From Flavobacterium sp. MDT1-60 (GTDB taxonomy: Bacteria > Bacteroidota > Bacteroidia > Flavobacteriales > Flavobacteriaceae): a DNA stretch of 64,000 nt. The translations under genes were made by a program, and so were the position numbers. The DNA lies in contig NZ_CP062159.1 in NCBI RefSeq assembly GCF_014844035.1, positions 1,860,001-1,924,000 on the forward strand, read 5' to 3'. Below, piece after piece: positions 44,291 through 52,933 of this stretch (position 1 is its first letter; every line of letters starts with the position of its first letter). The notes under the pieces are model-generated. The model was not told the origin of the DNA. It saw nothing but the letters and a program-made list of their open reading frames with translations, and did no database searches.

Positions 44291-45889
44291 ATGAAAAATA
44301 TAATAAAAAGAGGCGGTGCTATTGCTATGACATTTATAATGTTAATATCAACGTCTTGTTCTCAGGATTTCTTAGACGTGCCGGCAGAAGGAACGCCAAC
44401 TATCGGTAACTATTACGACTCAGATGTAAAATTAGATAATGCTACAAACGGATTATATGGTCTGGTGTGGTTTAATATGAATAAGTCAGCTTTTTACGGA
44501 ATTACAGATGTTATTTCCGGTAATATGTATGCTGATATATATAATGATTTTGGAAAATTTACTGATTTGAGTTTTACCAACACCCAATCGTTTATATCTG
44601 ATGCGTGGAGATCATGTTTTGGCGCTATTGCGAATTCTAATGCTTATATTAGTAATTTACCTCAAAGCGTAGGTCCAAATGTGAGCAAAGAAGCATTAAA
44701 TAATGCTATGGGAGAATCACATTTTATTAGAGCTTTCTCTTATTTCTTTTTAGTAAGACTATTTGGTAATGTTCCAATTATAGAAAATAATGCTGATTAT
44801 TCTCAGAATTTTGTAATACCAAGCAATCCTACTGAAGATGTTTATAAATTTATTGAAAATGATTTAAAATTTGCTATTGCAAATTTAAGAACAAAAAACA
44901 GAGGTTCTGATTACGCTGCAAACGCACACGTATCTGCCGGATCTGCTAAAGCACTTTTAGCTAAAGTTTATTTGTATCAAAAGAAATATGATTTAGCCAG
45001 ACAAATGGCGCAGGAAGTTATTAATAGTGGAGAGTTTAAATTATTGGGTGGAGATGAGTTGCCTACAAAGTCTTTTGCTGATCTATGGCTGCAAAAAAAC
45101 AACAATAATGAAGAGTCAATTTTTTCTTGGCAATGGAATGGTGCGGGAACTTACTTTGATGGTAACTTTTCAAATACATTATTTGCTCCCGAAAACAGAT
45201 TGGTTGAAACTACTTATTCCGGTCAAATAGCACCTTCACAGGATTTAATTAAAAATGTTTATGAAAATGGTGATAAAAGAAGAATAGAGACTTTCATGTT
45301 ACCTGGAGATTTTTATCCAAATCTGACTTATGCGCAAACGCTTGCTGTCGATTCTCCAAAACTTTTAGGATATACATTTGATATTCAATATGAAGCGCAA
45401 AAATCTGGTGCTGGATTGAAGAAATACGTAATCGGAAAAGAAAATTTGCCTATTACAGGTCCTTTTAATCCTCCATTCAATGGAGAAAGCAGCATGAATA
45501 GTTACATGATGCGTTATGCAGAATTATTGTTAATTCACGCAGAAGCAATTTTAGGATCGCAATCAGGAAGTACTTCTGATCCAAATGCGCTTAAATCATT
45601 TAATGCAGTGCGTAAAAGAGCTGGTGTAGCTCAAAAAGCATCTATTTCTTTTGATGATATATTCAAAGAAAGAAGAGCAGAATTAGCTTGCGAAGGAGAT
45701 TACTATTTTGATCTGGGACGTTTGCCTTTTGCAAAAGCCAAAGCAATATTAGAAGCACAAAATAGAGGAAACAGAGAAACTGAAAAACATATCTCAATTT
45801 CAGCAACGAACCTTTTATTGCCTTATCCTTCAGATGATTTGATTAAAAATCCAAAATTGACAGAAGTAGTACCATATACTTTTAAATAA
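44291..45889 (+). CDS. SusD-like surface glycan-binding lipoprotein
   Basis: 532 aa. Lipobox STSC (Cys23) followed by SQDFLDVPAEGTPT. TPR-rich RagB/SusD fold with GESHFIRAFSYFFLVRLFGNVP and YAELLLIHAEAIL; the SusD C-terminal domain ends in LLPYPSDDLIKNP. It forms the lid of the SusC channel. Substrate specificity is inferred from the locus, not the sequence. Confidence 0.94.
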   Translation: MKNIIKRGGAIAMTFIMLISTSCSQDFLDVPAEGTPTIGNYYDSDVKLDNATNGLYGLVWFNMNKSAFYGITDVISGNMYADIYNDFGKFTDLSFTNTQSFISDAWRSCFGAIANSNAYISNLPQSVGPNVSKEALNNAMGESHFIRAFSYFFLVRLFGNVPIIENNADYSQNFVIPSNPTEDVYKFIENDLKFAIANLRTKNRGSDYAANAHVSAGSAKALLAKVYLYQKKYDLARQMAQEVINSGEFKLLGGDELPTKSFADLWLQKNNNNEESIFSWQWNGAGTYFDGNFSNTLFAPENRLVETTYSGQIAPSQDLIKNVYENGDKRRIETFMLPGDFYPNLTYAQTLAVDSPKLLGYTFDIQYEAQKSGAGLKKYVIGKENLPITGPFNPPFNGESSMNSYMMRYAELLLIHAEAILGSQSGSTSDPNALKSFNAVRKRAGVAQKASISFDDIFKERRAELACEGDYYFDLGRLPFAKAKAILEAQNRGNRETEKHISISATNLLLPYPSDDLIKNPKLTEVVPYTFK

Positions 45890-45906
45890 TTTTTAAAAAT
45901 AAAAAC

Positions 45907-46959
45907 ATGAAAAATATAAAAATTGTTTCGTTAACAGCATGTATGGCATGGATGTTATCTTTAATGCTTTTTAGTTCCTGCTCAAATGATGATAGTGCTT
46001 CTTCTACTTATGTTGGAGCTCCGGTTATTGAGTCAGTTATGCCTTCTGGTTATAACCTGGATGGTAGTCTTAAGCCTTTAACTCCAGTAACATTGGTAGA
46101 CCCTAAAAATTATTATGTCATTCACGGGAAAGGATTTCTTGGTACTACAAAGGTTTATTTTAATGATTTCGATACCTACTTTAAACCAGTATTTGTAACT
46201 GATACAGATATAATTATATTAGTAGATGAAAAAACGCCGTATGCGAATGCTTCGAATCAGTTAAAAGTTGTGACCACAAAAGGAACAGCTGTATTTGATT
46301 TAACGGTTGCGCCTCCCATACCAACATTTAAATGGTTCAATTCTATAAATGCTGCAGAAGGCGATGTTGTAACTATTAATGGAGATTATTTTCTAAATCC
46401 TATTGTAAAAGTTGGAACTCAAAATGCTACTGTTATATCTTCTACTTTAACAGAAATTAAATTTAAAATGCCAGCAAATGGTTTAGATAAATTTGTGTCA
46501 GTTGCTAATATTTCTGGTGTCACACCATCTACTGTTGCTGTTGGATCGGCATTATATGATGATGTAATGCAAGGAGATGCAGGGCATTGGATGTGGAATG
46601 GTTCAGATATATTCGATACGAATTATAAAACAGATAAGACTCAGGGAGATTCGTCAATTAGATTTGTTTTTGGTGGCTGGGGCGGAGCCGACATGAAATT
46701 TAATTCTAGAGATGTTTCAAAATATAAAGCCTTCAGAGTAAAGGTTAGAAGTATTTCTGCCAATACAGATGCTAAAATAACGTTTGTTTTTGGAGGATGG
46801 GCTTATCAAATCCAAAAATCAATTGCTTCGACGTGGACAACAATTGAAATTCCATTTTCAGCGATAGGAAACCCAACTACATTCGATCAGCTGACGCTTC
46901 AGGAATCAGGTAATTTGGAGGTAATACAATACTTATGGATGACATGGGATTTGTTTTAA
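45907..46959 (+). CDS. Surface glycan-binding protein with IPT/TIG domains (SusE/F position)
   Basis: 350 aa. Lipobox FSSC (Cys25). Two IPT/TIG-type Ig domains: the first about 38-135 (APVIESVMPSG, then YYVIHGKGFLGTTKVYFN), the second about 137-215 (INAAEGDVVTINGDYFLNPIVKVG). A C-terminal beta-sandwich (about 216-350) is rich in aromatic residues (GHWMWNG, FVFGGWGGADMKF, FVFGGWAYQ). The C-terminal domain is probably a carbohydrate-binding module and the IPT domains a spacer lifting it off the membrane. It is 17 bp after SusD and followed by a terminator. Confidence 0.75.
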   Translation: MKNIKIVSLTACMAWMLSLMLFSSCSNDDSASSTYVGAPVIESVMPSGYNLDGSLKPLTPVTLVDPKNYYVIHGKGFLGTTKVYFNDFDTYFKPVFVTDTDIIILVDEKTPYANASNQLKVVTTKGTAVFDLTVAPPIPTFKWFNSINAAEGDVVTINGDYFLNPIVKVGTQNATVISSTLTEIKFKMPANGLDKFVSVANISGVTPSTVAVGSALYDDVMQGDAGHWMWNGSDIFDTNYKTDKTQGDSSIRFVFGGWGGADMKFNSRDVSKYKAFRVKVRSISANTDAKITFVFGGWAYQIQKSIASTWTTIEIPFSAIGNPTTFDQLTLQESGNLEVIQYLWMTWDLF

Positions 46960-47000
46960 AATAAAAAAGAACATTAGTTTGTTTTGAGTTTTGTTTAAGT

Positions 47001-47033
47001 ATTCCCTAATCTTATCATTAGGGAATATTTTTT
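47001..47033 (+). terminator. Terminator after the SusC-SusD-binding protein unit
   Basis: Perfect stem ATTCCCTAAT/ATTAGGGAAT (47001-47010 with 47017-47026), 6-nt loop, then a T6 run. Probably attenuates read-through into GH27. Confidence 0.8.
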
Positions 47034-47058
47034 AATATAATAATTTGAATTTTGAAAA

Positions 47059-48294
47059 ATGAAGAGAATCATCTTAGTAATTGCCCTGATTATTTCAGGT
47101 TTGGCTTTCAGTCAGGGAAATACACATACACAGGGAGCAGGTAAATTTGAAGGTCTGGCAATGACACCTCCAATGGGTTGGAATTCATGGAATACTTTTG
47201 AAACTAATATCGATGAGAAACTAGTAAAAGAAACCGCTGATATTATGGTTTCATCAGGAATGGCAGCTGCAGGATATAATTATATAGTACTTGATGATGG
47301 ATGGATGACCAAAGAACGAGATGCAAACGGAGATTTGGTTCCGGATCCGGTTAAGTTTCCAAGTGGAATGAAAGCTGTTATTGAGTATGTACACAGTAAA
47401 GGTTTAAAGTTTGGTTTGTATAATTGTGCAGGAACTCAAACGTGTGCAGGATATCCGGGAACCCGTGGTTATGAATATCAGGATGCCCGTTTTTATGCTA
47501 AACTCGGAATTGATTTTTTAAAATATGATTGGTGTAATACGCAAGGAATTACTGCCAAAGAAGCTTACACAACTATGAGTAATGCACTTAAAACGGCTGG
47601 TAAACCAATTGTTTTTAGTCTTTGCGAATGGGGAGACAATCAGCCATGGGAATGGGGAAAACCAGTGGGAAATCTTTGGAGAATTTCTGGGGATATTTAC
47701 CCATGTTTTGATTGCGAATATAAACATGTAGAAGGAAATTGGTCTTCCTGGGGATTTATGAAAATAATCGAGATGCGAAAAGACATCCGTAAATATTCAG
47801 GCCCGGATCATTGGAATGATTTTGATATGATGGAAGTGGGTGACGGTATGACGAACATCGAAGATAAATCTCATTTTGCCATGTGGTGTATGATGGCTTC
47901 GCCTTTAATTACAGGAAATGATTTCAGAAAAATGTCAAAAGAAACATTAGCAATTTTAACCAATAAGGAACTGATTGCGGTGAATCAGGATAAATTGGGA
48001 ATCCAGGGATTTAAATATTCTGCGGAAGAGGGTTTGGAAGTTTGGGTAAAACCTTTATCAGATGGAAATTGGGCAATTACTTTTTTAAACAGAAGTGATG
48101 TTGCTAAAAAAATTAATTTTGATTGGAAAAAACATTCCATTAAAGATGCTGATTTTGGTTATGAAGCCGATTTTAATAAAACGGTTTTTAAGCTAAAAGA
48201 TCTTTGGAAGAATAAAGAAATCGGAAATACAAAAAAGAATTTTCAGGCCGATATTGCTTCTCATGATGTAATTACATTAAGGTTAATTCCGTAA
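47059..48294 (+). CDS. GH27 alpha-galactosidase
   Basis: 411 aa with a signal peptide (MKRIILVIALIISGLAFSQ). The GH27 barrel has MTPPMGWNSWNTF, YIVLDDGWM, nucleophile Asp157 in FLKYDWCN and acid/base Asp212 in WRISGDI, with a C-terminal beta domain from about 320. It removes alpha-1,6-galactose side chains from galactomannan oligosaccharides, probably in the periplasm. It starts 26 bp after the terminator and is followed 11 bp later by GH5. Confidence 0.93.
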   Translation: MKRIILVIALIISGLAFSQGNTHTQGAGKFEGLAMTPPMGWNSWNTFETNIDEKLVKETADIMVSSGMAAAGYNYIVLDDGWMTKERDANGDLVPDPVKFPSGMKAVIEYVHSKGLKFGLYNCAGTQTCAGYPGTRGYEYQDARFYAKLGIDFLKYDWCNTQGITAKEAYTTMSNALKTAGKPIVFSLCEWGDNQPWEWGKPVGNLWRISGDIYPCFDCEYKHVEGNWSSWGFMKIIEMRKDIRKYSGPDHWNDFDMMEVGDGMTNIEDKSHFAMWCMMASPLITGNDFRKMSKETLAILTNKELIAVNQDKLGIQGFKYSAEEGLEVWVKPLSDGNWAITFLNRSDVAKKINFDWKKHSIKDADFGYEADFNKTVFKLKDLWKNKEIGNTKKNFQADIASHDVITLRLIP

Positions 48295-48305
48295 ACTCGA
48301 TCTAA

Positions 48306-49271
48306 ATGAAATCAAAAGCTAAATTTTATACCATTACTATGTTGCTAGTATTTTGTGTTTCAAAAGCACAATTTGTAAAGCATCATGGACGGCTTCATGT
48401 ACAGGGAACTCAATTGACAGATCAAAATAATAATCCAATTGTATTGAGAGGAATGAGTTTTGGCTGGCATAGTATGTGGCCGAGATTTTATAATGAGAAA
48501 GCGGTAAGCTGGTTAAAAAAGGATTTTTATTGTAATGTGGTACGTGCAGCGATGGGTGTCGAACTTGGTCAACTGTCGTATATGAAAGATCCTGAATTTT
48601 CAAAAGATAAAATAGAAGCAGTTGTAAATGGAGCAATTAAATCAGATATCTATGTTATTATCGATTGGCATAGTCATAATATAAATCTCAAAGAAGCGAC
48701 AAAATTTTTTAATGAGATGTCTAAAAAGTATGCTAAATATCCCAATATAATATATGAGATTTTCAATGAACCTGATCACGAAAGTTGGCCGGAAATTAAG
48801 GCTTACGCCGAAGAAATAATTAAAGTAATTAGAAAAAATGATCCTGACAACATTATTTTGGTAGGTTCTCCTCATTGGGATCAGGATGTTGATCTTCCAG
48901 CGGCAGATCCTATAAAAGGCTATGATAATATAATGTATACCATGCATTTTTACGCGGCAACACATGCTAAGGAACTGCGGGACAGGACAGATGAAGCTAT
49001 AAAAAAAGGTCTTCCAATATTTATTTCGGAATCCGCAGGAATGGAAGCTTCTGGTGACGGACCTTTAAATATGAAAGCCTGGCAGGAATACATTGATTGG
49101 ATGGAGAGCCGAAAGTTGAGTTGGATAACATGGTCGGTCTCTGATAAAGATGAAACTTGTTCTGTTCTTAAAAAATCGGCAAAATCAGAAGGGAAGTGGA
49201 AGAATGAAGATCTAAAAGAAGCCGGAATAAAAGCTCGTGAGTTTTTACGAAAGTATAATACGCAAGAGTAG
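48306..49271 (+). CDS. GH5 endo-beta-1,4-glucanase-like enzyme (subfamily 2 type)
   Basis: 321 aa with a signal peptide (cleavage near SKAQ). GH5 motifs: LRGMSFGWHSMWPRF, IDWHSHN, acid/base Glu155 in YEIFNEPDHESW, nucleophile Glu242 in PIFISESAG and WITWSVSDKDETCSVL. This pattern is that of the Cel5A-like GH5_2 group acting on beta-1,4-glucan. In this locus it would cut glucose-containing stretches of glucomannan. No lipobox and no binding module, so it is periplasmic or secreted. Confidence 0.88.
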   Translation: MKSKAKFYTITMLLVFCVSKAQFVKHHGRLHVQGTQLTDQNNNPIVLRGMSFGWHSMWPRFYNEKAVSWLKKDFYCNVVRAAMGVELGQLSYMKDPEFSKDKIEAVVNGAIKSDIYVIIDWHSHNINLKEATKFFNEMSKKYAKYPNIIYEIFNEPDHESWPEIKAYAEEIIKVIRKNDPDNIILVGSPHWDQDVDLPAADPIKGYDNIMYTMHFYAATHAKELRDRTDEAIKKGLPIFISESAGMEASGDGPLNMKAWQEYIDWMESRKLSWITWSVSDKDETCSVLKKSAKSEGKWKNEDLKEAGIKAREFLRKYNTQE

Positions 49272-49885
49272 AGGTAGTTACTTTTATTTTAGAAAAGCCT
49301 GTTCAGTTTTTGAATAGGCTTTTCTCGTTTAATTGTAAAGATTTTTGTTTTTGATTTAAGAGTTATATCGAGTGTTTCAGGCTAATGAAAGTGTTTTTTG
49401 GTATTTATTTTTGTAAGAATTTTTATTTCTTGAATTACCATTGTTTATTATAATATCAAATCATGTATTTTTTTATAAATTTTAATTAAAAAATATAAAT
49501 ACCCCTATTTTTTATAGGGTTGTTTGTGTTTTTATTCATTTTATAGTTGATTTTTGGTTGTTTGTAGTCGTTTTTTTGTTGTTTACCCTAAAAAAATTCT
49601 GATTTTTACTAAAATTACGTTAAGGAATTTTCAAAAATAAATCAGTATTAATGTCAAATAACGATTATTGTTAATTTAATTTTTGTAATCCATAATTCTG
49701 CTTGTAAAACGTCAAAAAAATAGATTTCAATTCTTGTACTCATACAAAAGTTAATAAATTCGCTAATGAAAATGAAGAGGTTTTAGAGGAGGATTAAAGA
49801 TTTTAGAATAGACTTATAGTAGCAGATACATATATAAAAGATTAACTAACCAGAATCAATTAATAACTAAAAAACCAATTAAAAC
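49272..49885. other. 614-bp gap without a gene between the mannan locus and the porin gene
   Basis: Holds the GH5 terminator at 49291, a small inverted repeat CCCTAT-TTTTT-ATAGGG at 49503-49519 and otherwise AT-rich sequence. No ORF of note and no exact TAnnTTTG box was found. The long gap marks the end of the locus. Confidence 0.6.
49291..49326 (+). terminator. Terminator after the GH27-GH5 unit
   Basis: 15-bp stem AGAAAAGCCTGTTCA with TGAATAGGCTTTTCT (one G:U) and a 5-nt loop. The T-rich 3' arm takes the place of a separate tail. Confidence 0.7.
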
Positions 49886-50959
49886 ATGAAAAAGGTATTA
49901 CACATTTTAGCCGTGATGTTAACAAGTTCTTTTGCATTTGCTCAGGAAGATACTGAAACTCCAGTTGTACCAGCGACTACATGGGGAGGATCCGCAGATG
50001 CTTACTATAAATATGATTTTTCAAAACAAATGAATGGATTAACGAGCTTTACCAACTCTCAGGATTCATTTGAATTAGGAATGGCATCTATTAATGCAGG
50101 ACATACTTTCGGAAAAGCTTCTGTATTTGTTGACTTAGGATTCGGAAAAAGAGCAGGTGAATTTTCGTATAATGAAACAACAGACAAAGATATCACAGCA
50201 AAATTTTTAATTAAACAATTATTCTTTACTTATCAGGTTACTGATGAATTCAAATTTGTAGCAGGTAGTTTTGGTACACACATAGGTTATGAGGTATTAG
50301 ATGCTGTCGCAAATAAAAACTACAGTATGTCATATGCATTCTCATACGGACCATTCTTTAATACTGGAATAAAAGCACAATATACTTCAGGTAAGTTTAC
50401 CGCTATGTTTGGTATAACAAATCCTACCGATTTTAAATCGGCAATGGATGCAGGTTCTACTCAAAAAACATACATTGGGCAAGTAGGATACGTTGGAGAA
50501 ACGGGTAGCGCATATTTGAATTTCACATCAGGAAGTTCTAATCCTGCATCAGATGAAAACAAGACACAATTTGACCTTGTAGCTTCTAAAACAATAAGCG
50601 ATTCTTTTGCTTTAGGATTTAATGCTACTTATGCTAAAACTGCAAATGATTTTGACAGTACTTTAGATGGTGATTGGTTTTCATTAGTTGGATATGCTAA
50701 TTATTCATTTAGCCCATCTTTATTATTGGCTTACAGAATAGAATATTTTGATGCTAAAGATGCTGCTCCAAGTTTAGGAACATTGACAGGATCAAATGTA
50801 TTTGCAAATACAGTTTCATTAAACTATAAAGTTGGAAAACTAACCATTATTCCTGAGTTAAGATACGATGCTGCATCAGAAGATATCTTTTTAGATAGCG
50901 ATGCGCTTCCAACAGGTGGATCTTTCTACGGATTAATAGCTACAACATACTCTTTCTAG
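49886..50959 (+). CDS. Outer-membrane beta-barrel porin-like protein
   Basis: 357 aa with a signal peptide (MKKVLHILAVMLTSSFAFAQ). The mature protein is alternating beta-strands with aromatic girdles (for example AYYKYDFSKQMNGLT, LFFTYQVTDEFKFVAGSFG) and a C-terminal Phe (YGLIATTYSF), as in outer-membrane barrels. It matches the Bacteroidetes BBP2-type outer-membrane beta-barrel family in style. Substrate unknown. Transcribed alone, with a strong terminator. Confidence 0.75.
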   Translation: MKKVLHILAVMLTSSFAFAQEDTETPVVPATTWGGSADAYYKYDFSKQMNGLTSFTNSQDSFELGMASINAGHTFGKASVFVDLGFGKRAGEFSYNETTDKDITAKFLIKQLFFTYQVTDEFKFVAGSFGTHIGYEVLDAVANKNYSMSYAFSYGPFFNTGIKAQYTSGKFTAMFGITNPTDFKSAMDAGSTQKTYIGQVGYVGETGSAYLNFTSGSSNPASDENKTQFDLVASKTISDSFALGFNATYAKTANDFDSTLDGDWFSLVGYANYSFSPSLLLAYRIEYFDAKDAAPSLGTLTGSNVFANTVSLNYKVGKLTIIPELRYDAASEDIFLDSDALPTGGSFYGLIATTYSF

Positions 50960-50992
50960 AGATAAAGATTGATATTTTTTTTTTTTTTTGGA

Positions 50993-51029
50993 GCTGTCAA
51001 AACATGTAAATGTTTTGGCAGCTTTTTTA
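50993..51029 (+). terminator. Terminator of the porin gene
   Basis: 13-bp stem GCTGTCAAAACAT with ATGTTTTGGCAGC (one G:U), GTAA loop, T6 run. Confidence 0.85.
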
Positions 51030-51360
51030 TTTTAGCTTTGATTTTTTTGTCACAGATTTAAGGATTAAAATGATTTTCTTTTGTTAGGAATCGCACGAAT
51101 TAGCACAAATTGAAAAGTAAATTTTCTGATAGGAGGTTGAAAGCTAAAAAATGTCTCTTTTACTAATCACATGTTTTAATAAGTTAAGATAAATTTTTAA
51201 TTAAGATGATGTGAAAAATTAGAGAAAATTAGTGCGCTTCGTGGCAAAAAGAAGCAATGCAAAATAATCCTCTTAATCTTGTAATCTGTGGCTAAAACGC
51301 TCTATTTTAATTCATGTAAATTGGTGTAATTAATGGCAAACTTTTTATAAGCCACAACAA

Positions 51361-51394
51361 AAAACGCGTTTCTAAATATTTAGAAACGCGTTTT
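51361..51394 (-). terminator. Terminator of the amidase gene
   Basis: Perfect 16-bp stem AAAACGCGTTTCTAAA / TTTAGAAACGCGTTTT with a 2-nt loop. On the minus strand it is followed by a T-rich run. It lies 20 bp past the amidase stop. Confidence 0.8.
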
Positions 51395-51414
51395 GTATTT
51401 TAGTAATTACTCTT

Positions 51415-52320
51415 TTACTGAATTTGCTTTTTGTAAATCGAATAAATGGTGTCTATTGTTTTTCGATCTAAAACAGATGTGACATCGGTTTGAATATAAT
51501 GCAATTTAAAAGCCTGAATTGCAGCTGAAAGATTCTTAGTATTATAACCAATAATGCGTAAAGCAGGTTCTATTTTAAAATCAAAAGGAGCTTCTTCCAG
51601 CACCAGGTCCGGCCAGATTCCGAATCCTTTTTCTGCTAAAGTTTTCCAGGGAAATAAAGCGCTTGGGTCTTGTTTTCTTCCCGGAGCAATATCAGAATGT
51701 CCCAGGATATTTTGAGTTGGTATATTATAATCTTTTTTAAGTTTTGTCAAAAGGGCTACTAAACTGCTGATTTGTGCTTCTGTAAAAGGTTTAAAGCCAT
51801 TATTGTCCAATTCAATACCAATAGAGCATGAATTCAAATCGGTGTTTTTACCCCAGGTAGATGCGCCTGCATGCCACGCTCTTAAATAATCGTTTAGCAT
51901 CTGTACTACTTTTCCGTTTTCAGAAATTATATAGTGGGCACTTACTTGCGTCCTTGTTTTAGTAAAGGTACTTATGGTTTGTTGTACAGAATCTTGAGCA
52001 GTATGATGGATAATAATAAAGCTTGGCTTTCTTAGATTGAAATTAACAGTACCAATCCATTCTGTATTAATGCCATTTAATAAAGCTGTTGAGCCAGTTT
52101 TAGATAAAGTGTCTTTTACGATTCCTAATTGCGAAGCATAAGAAGTATCAATAATTACAGGGCTAATAGCAGGAATTGCTTTTGCTTCTTTACTTGTAAT
52201 TTGATTTTCTAAAGTTTTAAGCTGTTGGTCGTAGACTTTTTCGGTAGATTTATAAGGATTCGTTGAGCAAGAAGTAATTATAATTGCTAAAATCAAATAA
52301 TAAAAATGCTTTTTCGCCAT
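51415..52320 (-). CDS. N-acetylmuramoyl-L-alanine amidase (amidase_2), lipoprotein
   Basis: 301 aa. Lipobox ITSC (Cys18). The amidase_2 domain (about 90-225) has zinc ligands in FIIIHHTAQDS and LGHSDIAPGRKQDPS, with SAHYIISENGKV and AWHAGAS. This is the layout of AmiD, which cleaves MurNAc from the peptide in sacculus or anhydro-muropeptides. The C-terminal 70 residues form a peptidoglycan-binding-like helical domain (ALRIIGYNTKNLSAAIQAFK). A role in wall turnover at the outer membrane is likely. Confidence 0.9.
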   Translation of the reverse strand: MAKKHFYYLILAIIITSCSTNPYKSTEKVYDQQLKTLENQITSKEAKAIPAISPVIIDTSYASQLGIVKDTLSKTGSTALLNGINTEWIGTVNFNLRKPSFIIIHHTAQDSVQQTISTFTKTRTQVSAHYIISENGKVVQMLNDYLRAWHAGASTWGKNTDLNSCSIGIELDNNGFKPFTEAQISSLVALLTKLKKDYNIPTQNILGHSDIAPGRKQDPSALFPWKTLAEKGFGIWPDLVLEEAPFDFKIEPALRIIGYNTKNLSAAIQAFKLHYIQTDVTSVLDRKTIDTIYSIYKKQIQ

Positions 52321-52353
52321 GGTTAGTTACTTTTTAGGAGTAAGTTAAAACAA

Positions 52354-52893
52354 TTATTCGTGAACTTTCGTTGCTTCTGTTTCTTCTTTTACTTCTTTTG
52401 TGTCAGAATCTTTTTTCTTTTTGTTTTTCGTTTTCTTGATCTCTTTAAAATTCGCCATGAAATTGGTGTATTTTTCTATTTGATCAGGATTCAGAAATGC
52501 AGTAATTTTTTTAGTAGTGCTTTCTCTTAATGCAGTCATTTGCTCAATTTTTTGATCTTGGCTGCTATTCTCGTTTTTCAAAAGAATTCCTTGTTCTCTC
52601 ATGCTGTCAGCAATAACATTGGTAATTGCAATAGCTTGCAAATCATCCAATTTTACTTCAGGCTTCATTTGTTCAACAATTTTCGCAGCTGTTTCTTCAG
52701 CAGGAATCTCTTTAGGTTTGCTTGGTGAGCTTTGTGGTCCTGCCATCATGCTTCTGTCCATTCCCATTCCGCCTCCTCTTCCATAACCGCCACCACCGTA
52801 ACCATTATTATATCCATTTCCGTATTGTGCCGAAACAGAATTGAAACAGAATATGGTGAAAACCAAAATAAAAAGTGTGTGTGTAGGTTTCAT
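52354..52893 (-). CDS. Exported Gly/Tyr-rich protein with Spy/CpxP-like helical domain
   Basis: 179 aa with a signal peptide cleaved near VSAQ. A Gly/Tyr/Asn-rich stretch (about 24-48, GYNNGYGGGGYGRGGGMGM) is followed by a charged helical region (about 65-155) with two LxPxxQ-like segments (KPEVKLDDLQAI, FLNPDQIEKY), then a Lys/Glu-rich tail. The two motifs resemble the LTxxQ motifs of Spy/CpxP periplasmic chaperones, so a stress-related periplasmic role is possible but weakly supported. Confidence 0.6.
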   Translation of the reverse strand: MKPTHTLFILVFTIFCFNSVSAQYGNGYNNGYGGGGYGRGGGMGMDRSMMAGPQSSPSKPKEIPAEETAAKIVEQMKPEVKLDDLQAIAITNVIADSMREQGILLKNENSSQDQKIEQMTALRESTTKKITAFLNPDQIEKYTNFMANFKEIKKTKNKKKKDSDTKEVKEETEATKVHE

Positions 52894-52933
52894 AAAAGTG
52901 TTTTTCTAAAATTGACAATTGTTTAGCGTAAAT

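Larger units (their letters stand above)
50960..51414. repeat. 455-bp gap without a gene: terminators plus imperfect inverted repeats
   Basis: After the porin terminator, 51049-51078 (begins GTCACAGATTTAAGGATTAA) and 51259-51291 (complement GCCACAGATTACAAGATTAA) form imperfect outer arms, with weaker CACGAATT-type pairing inside. This is the same style as the gap at 21305. A T15 run lies at 50975-50989. No ORF of note. Confidence 0.45.

Noticed and set aside
50975..50989. T15 run as a phase-variable tract
   Set aside because: It lies after the porin stop codon and before its terminator, where length change would have little effect on a gene.
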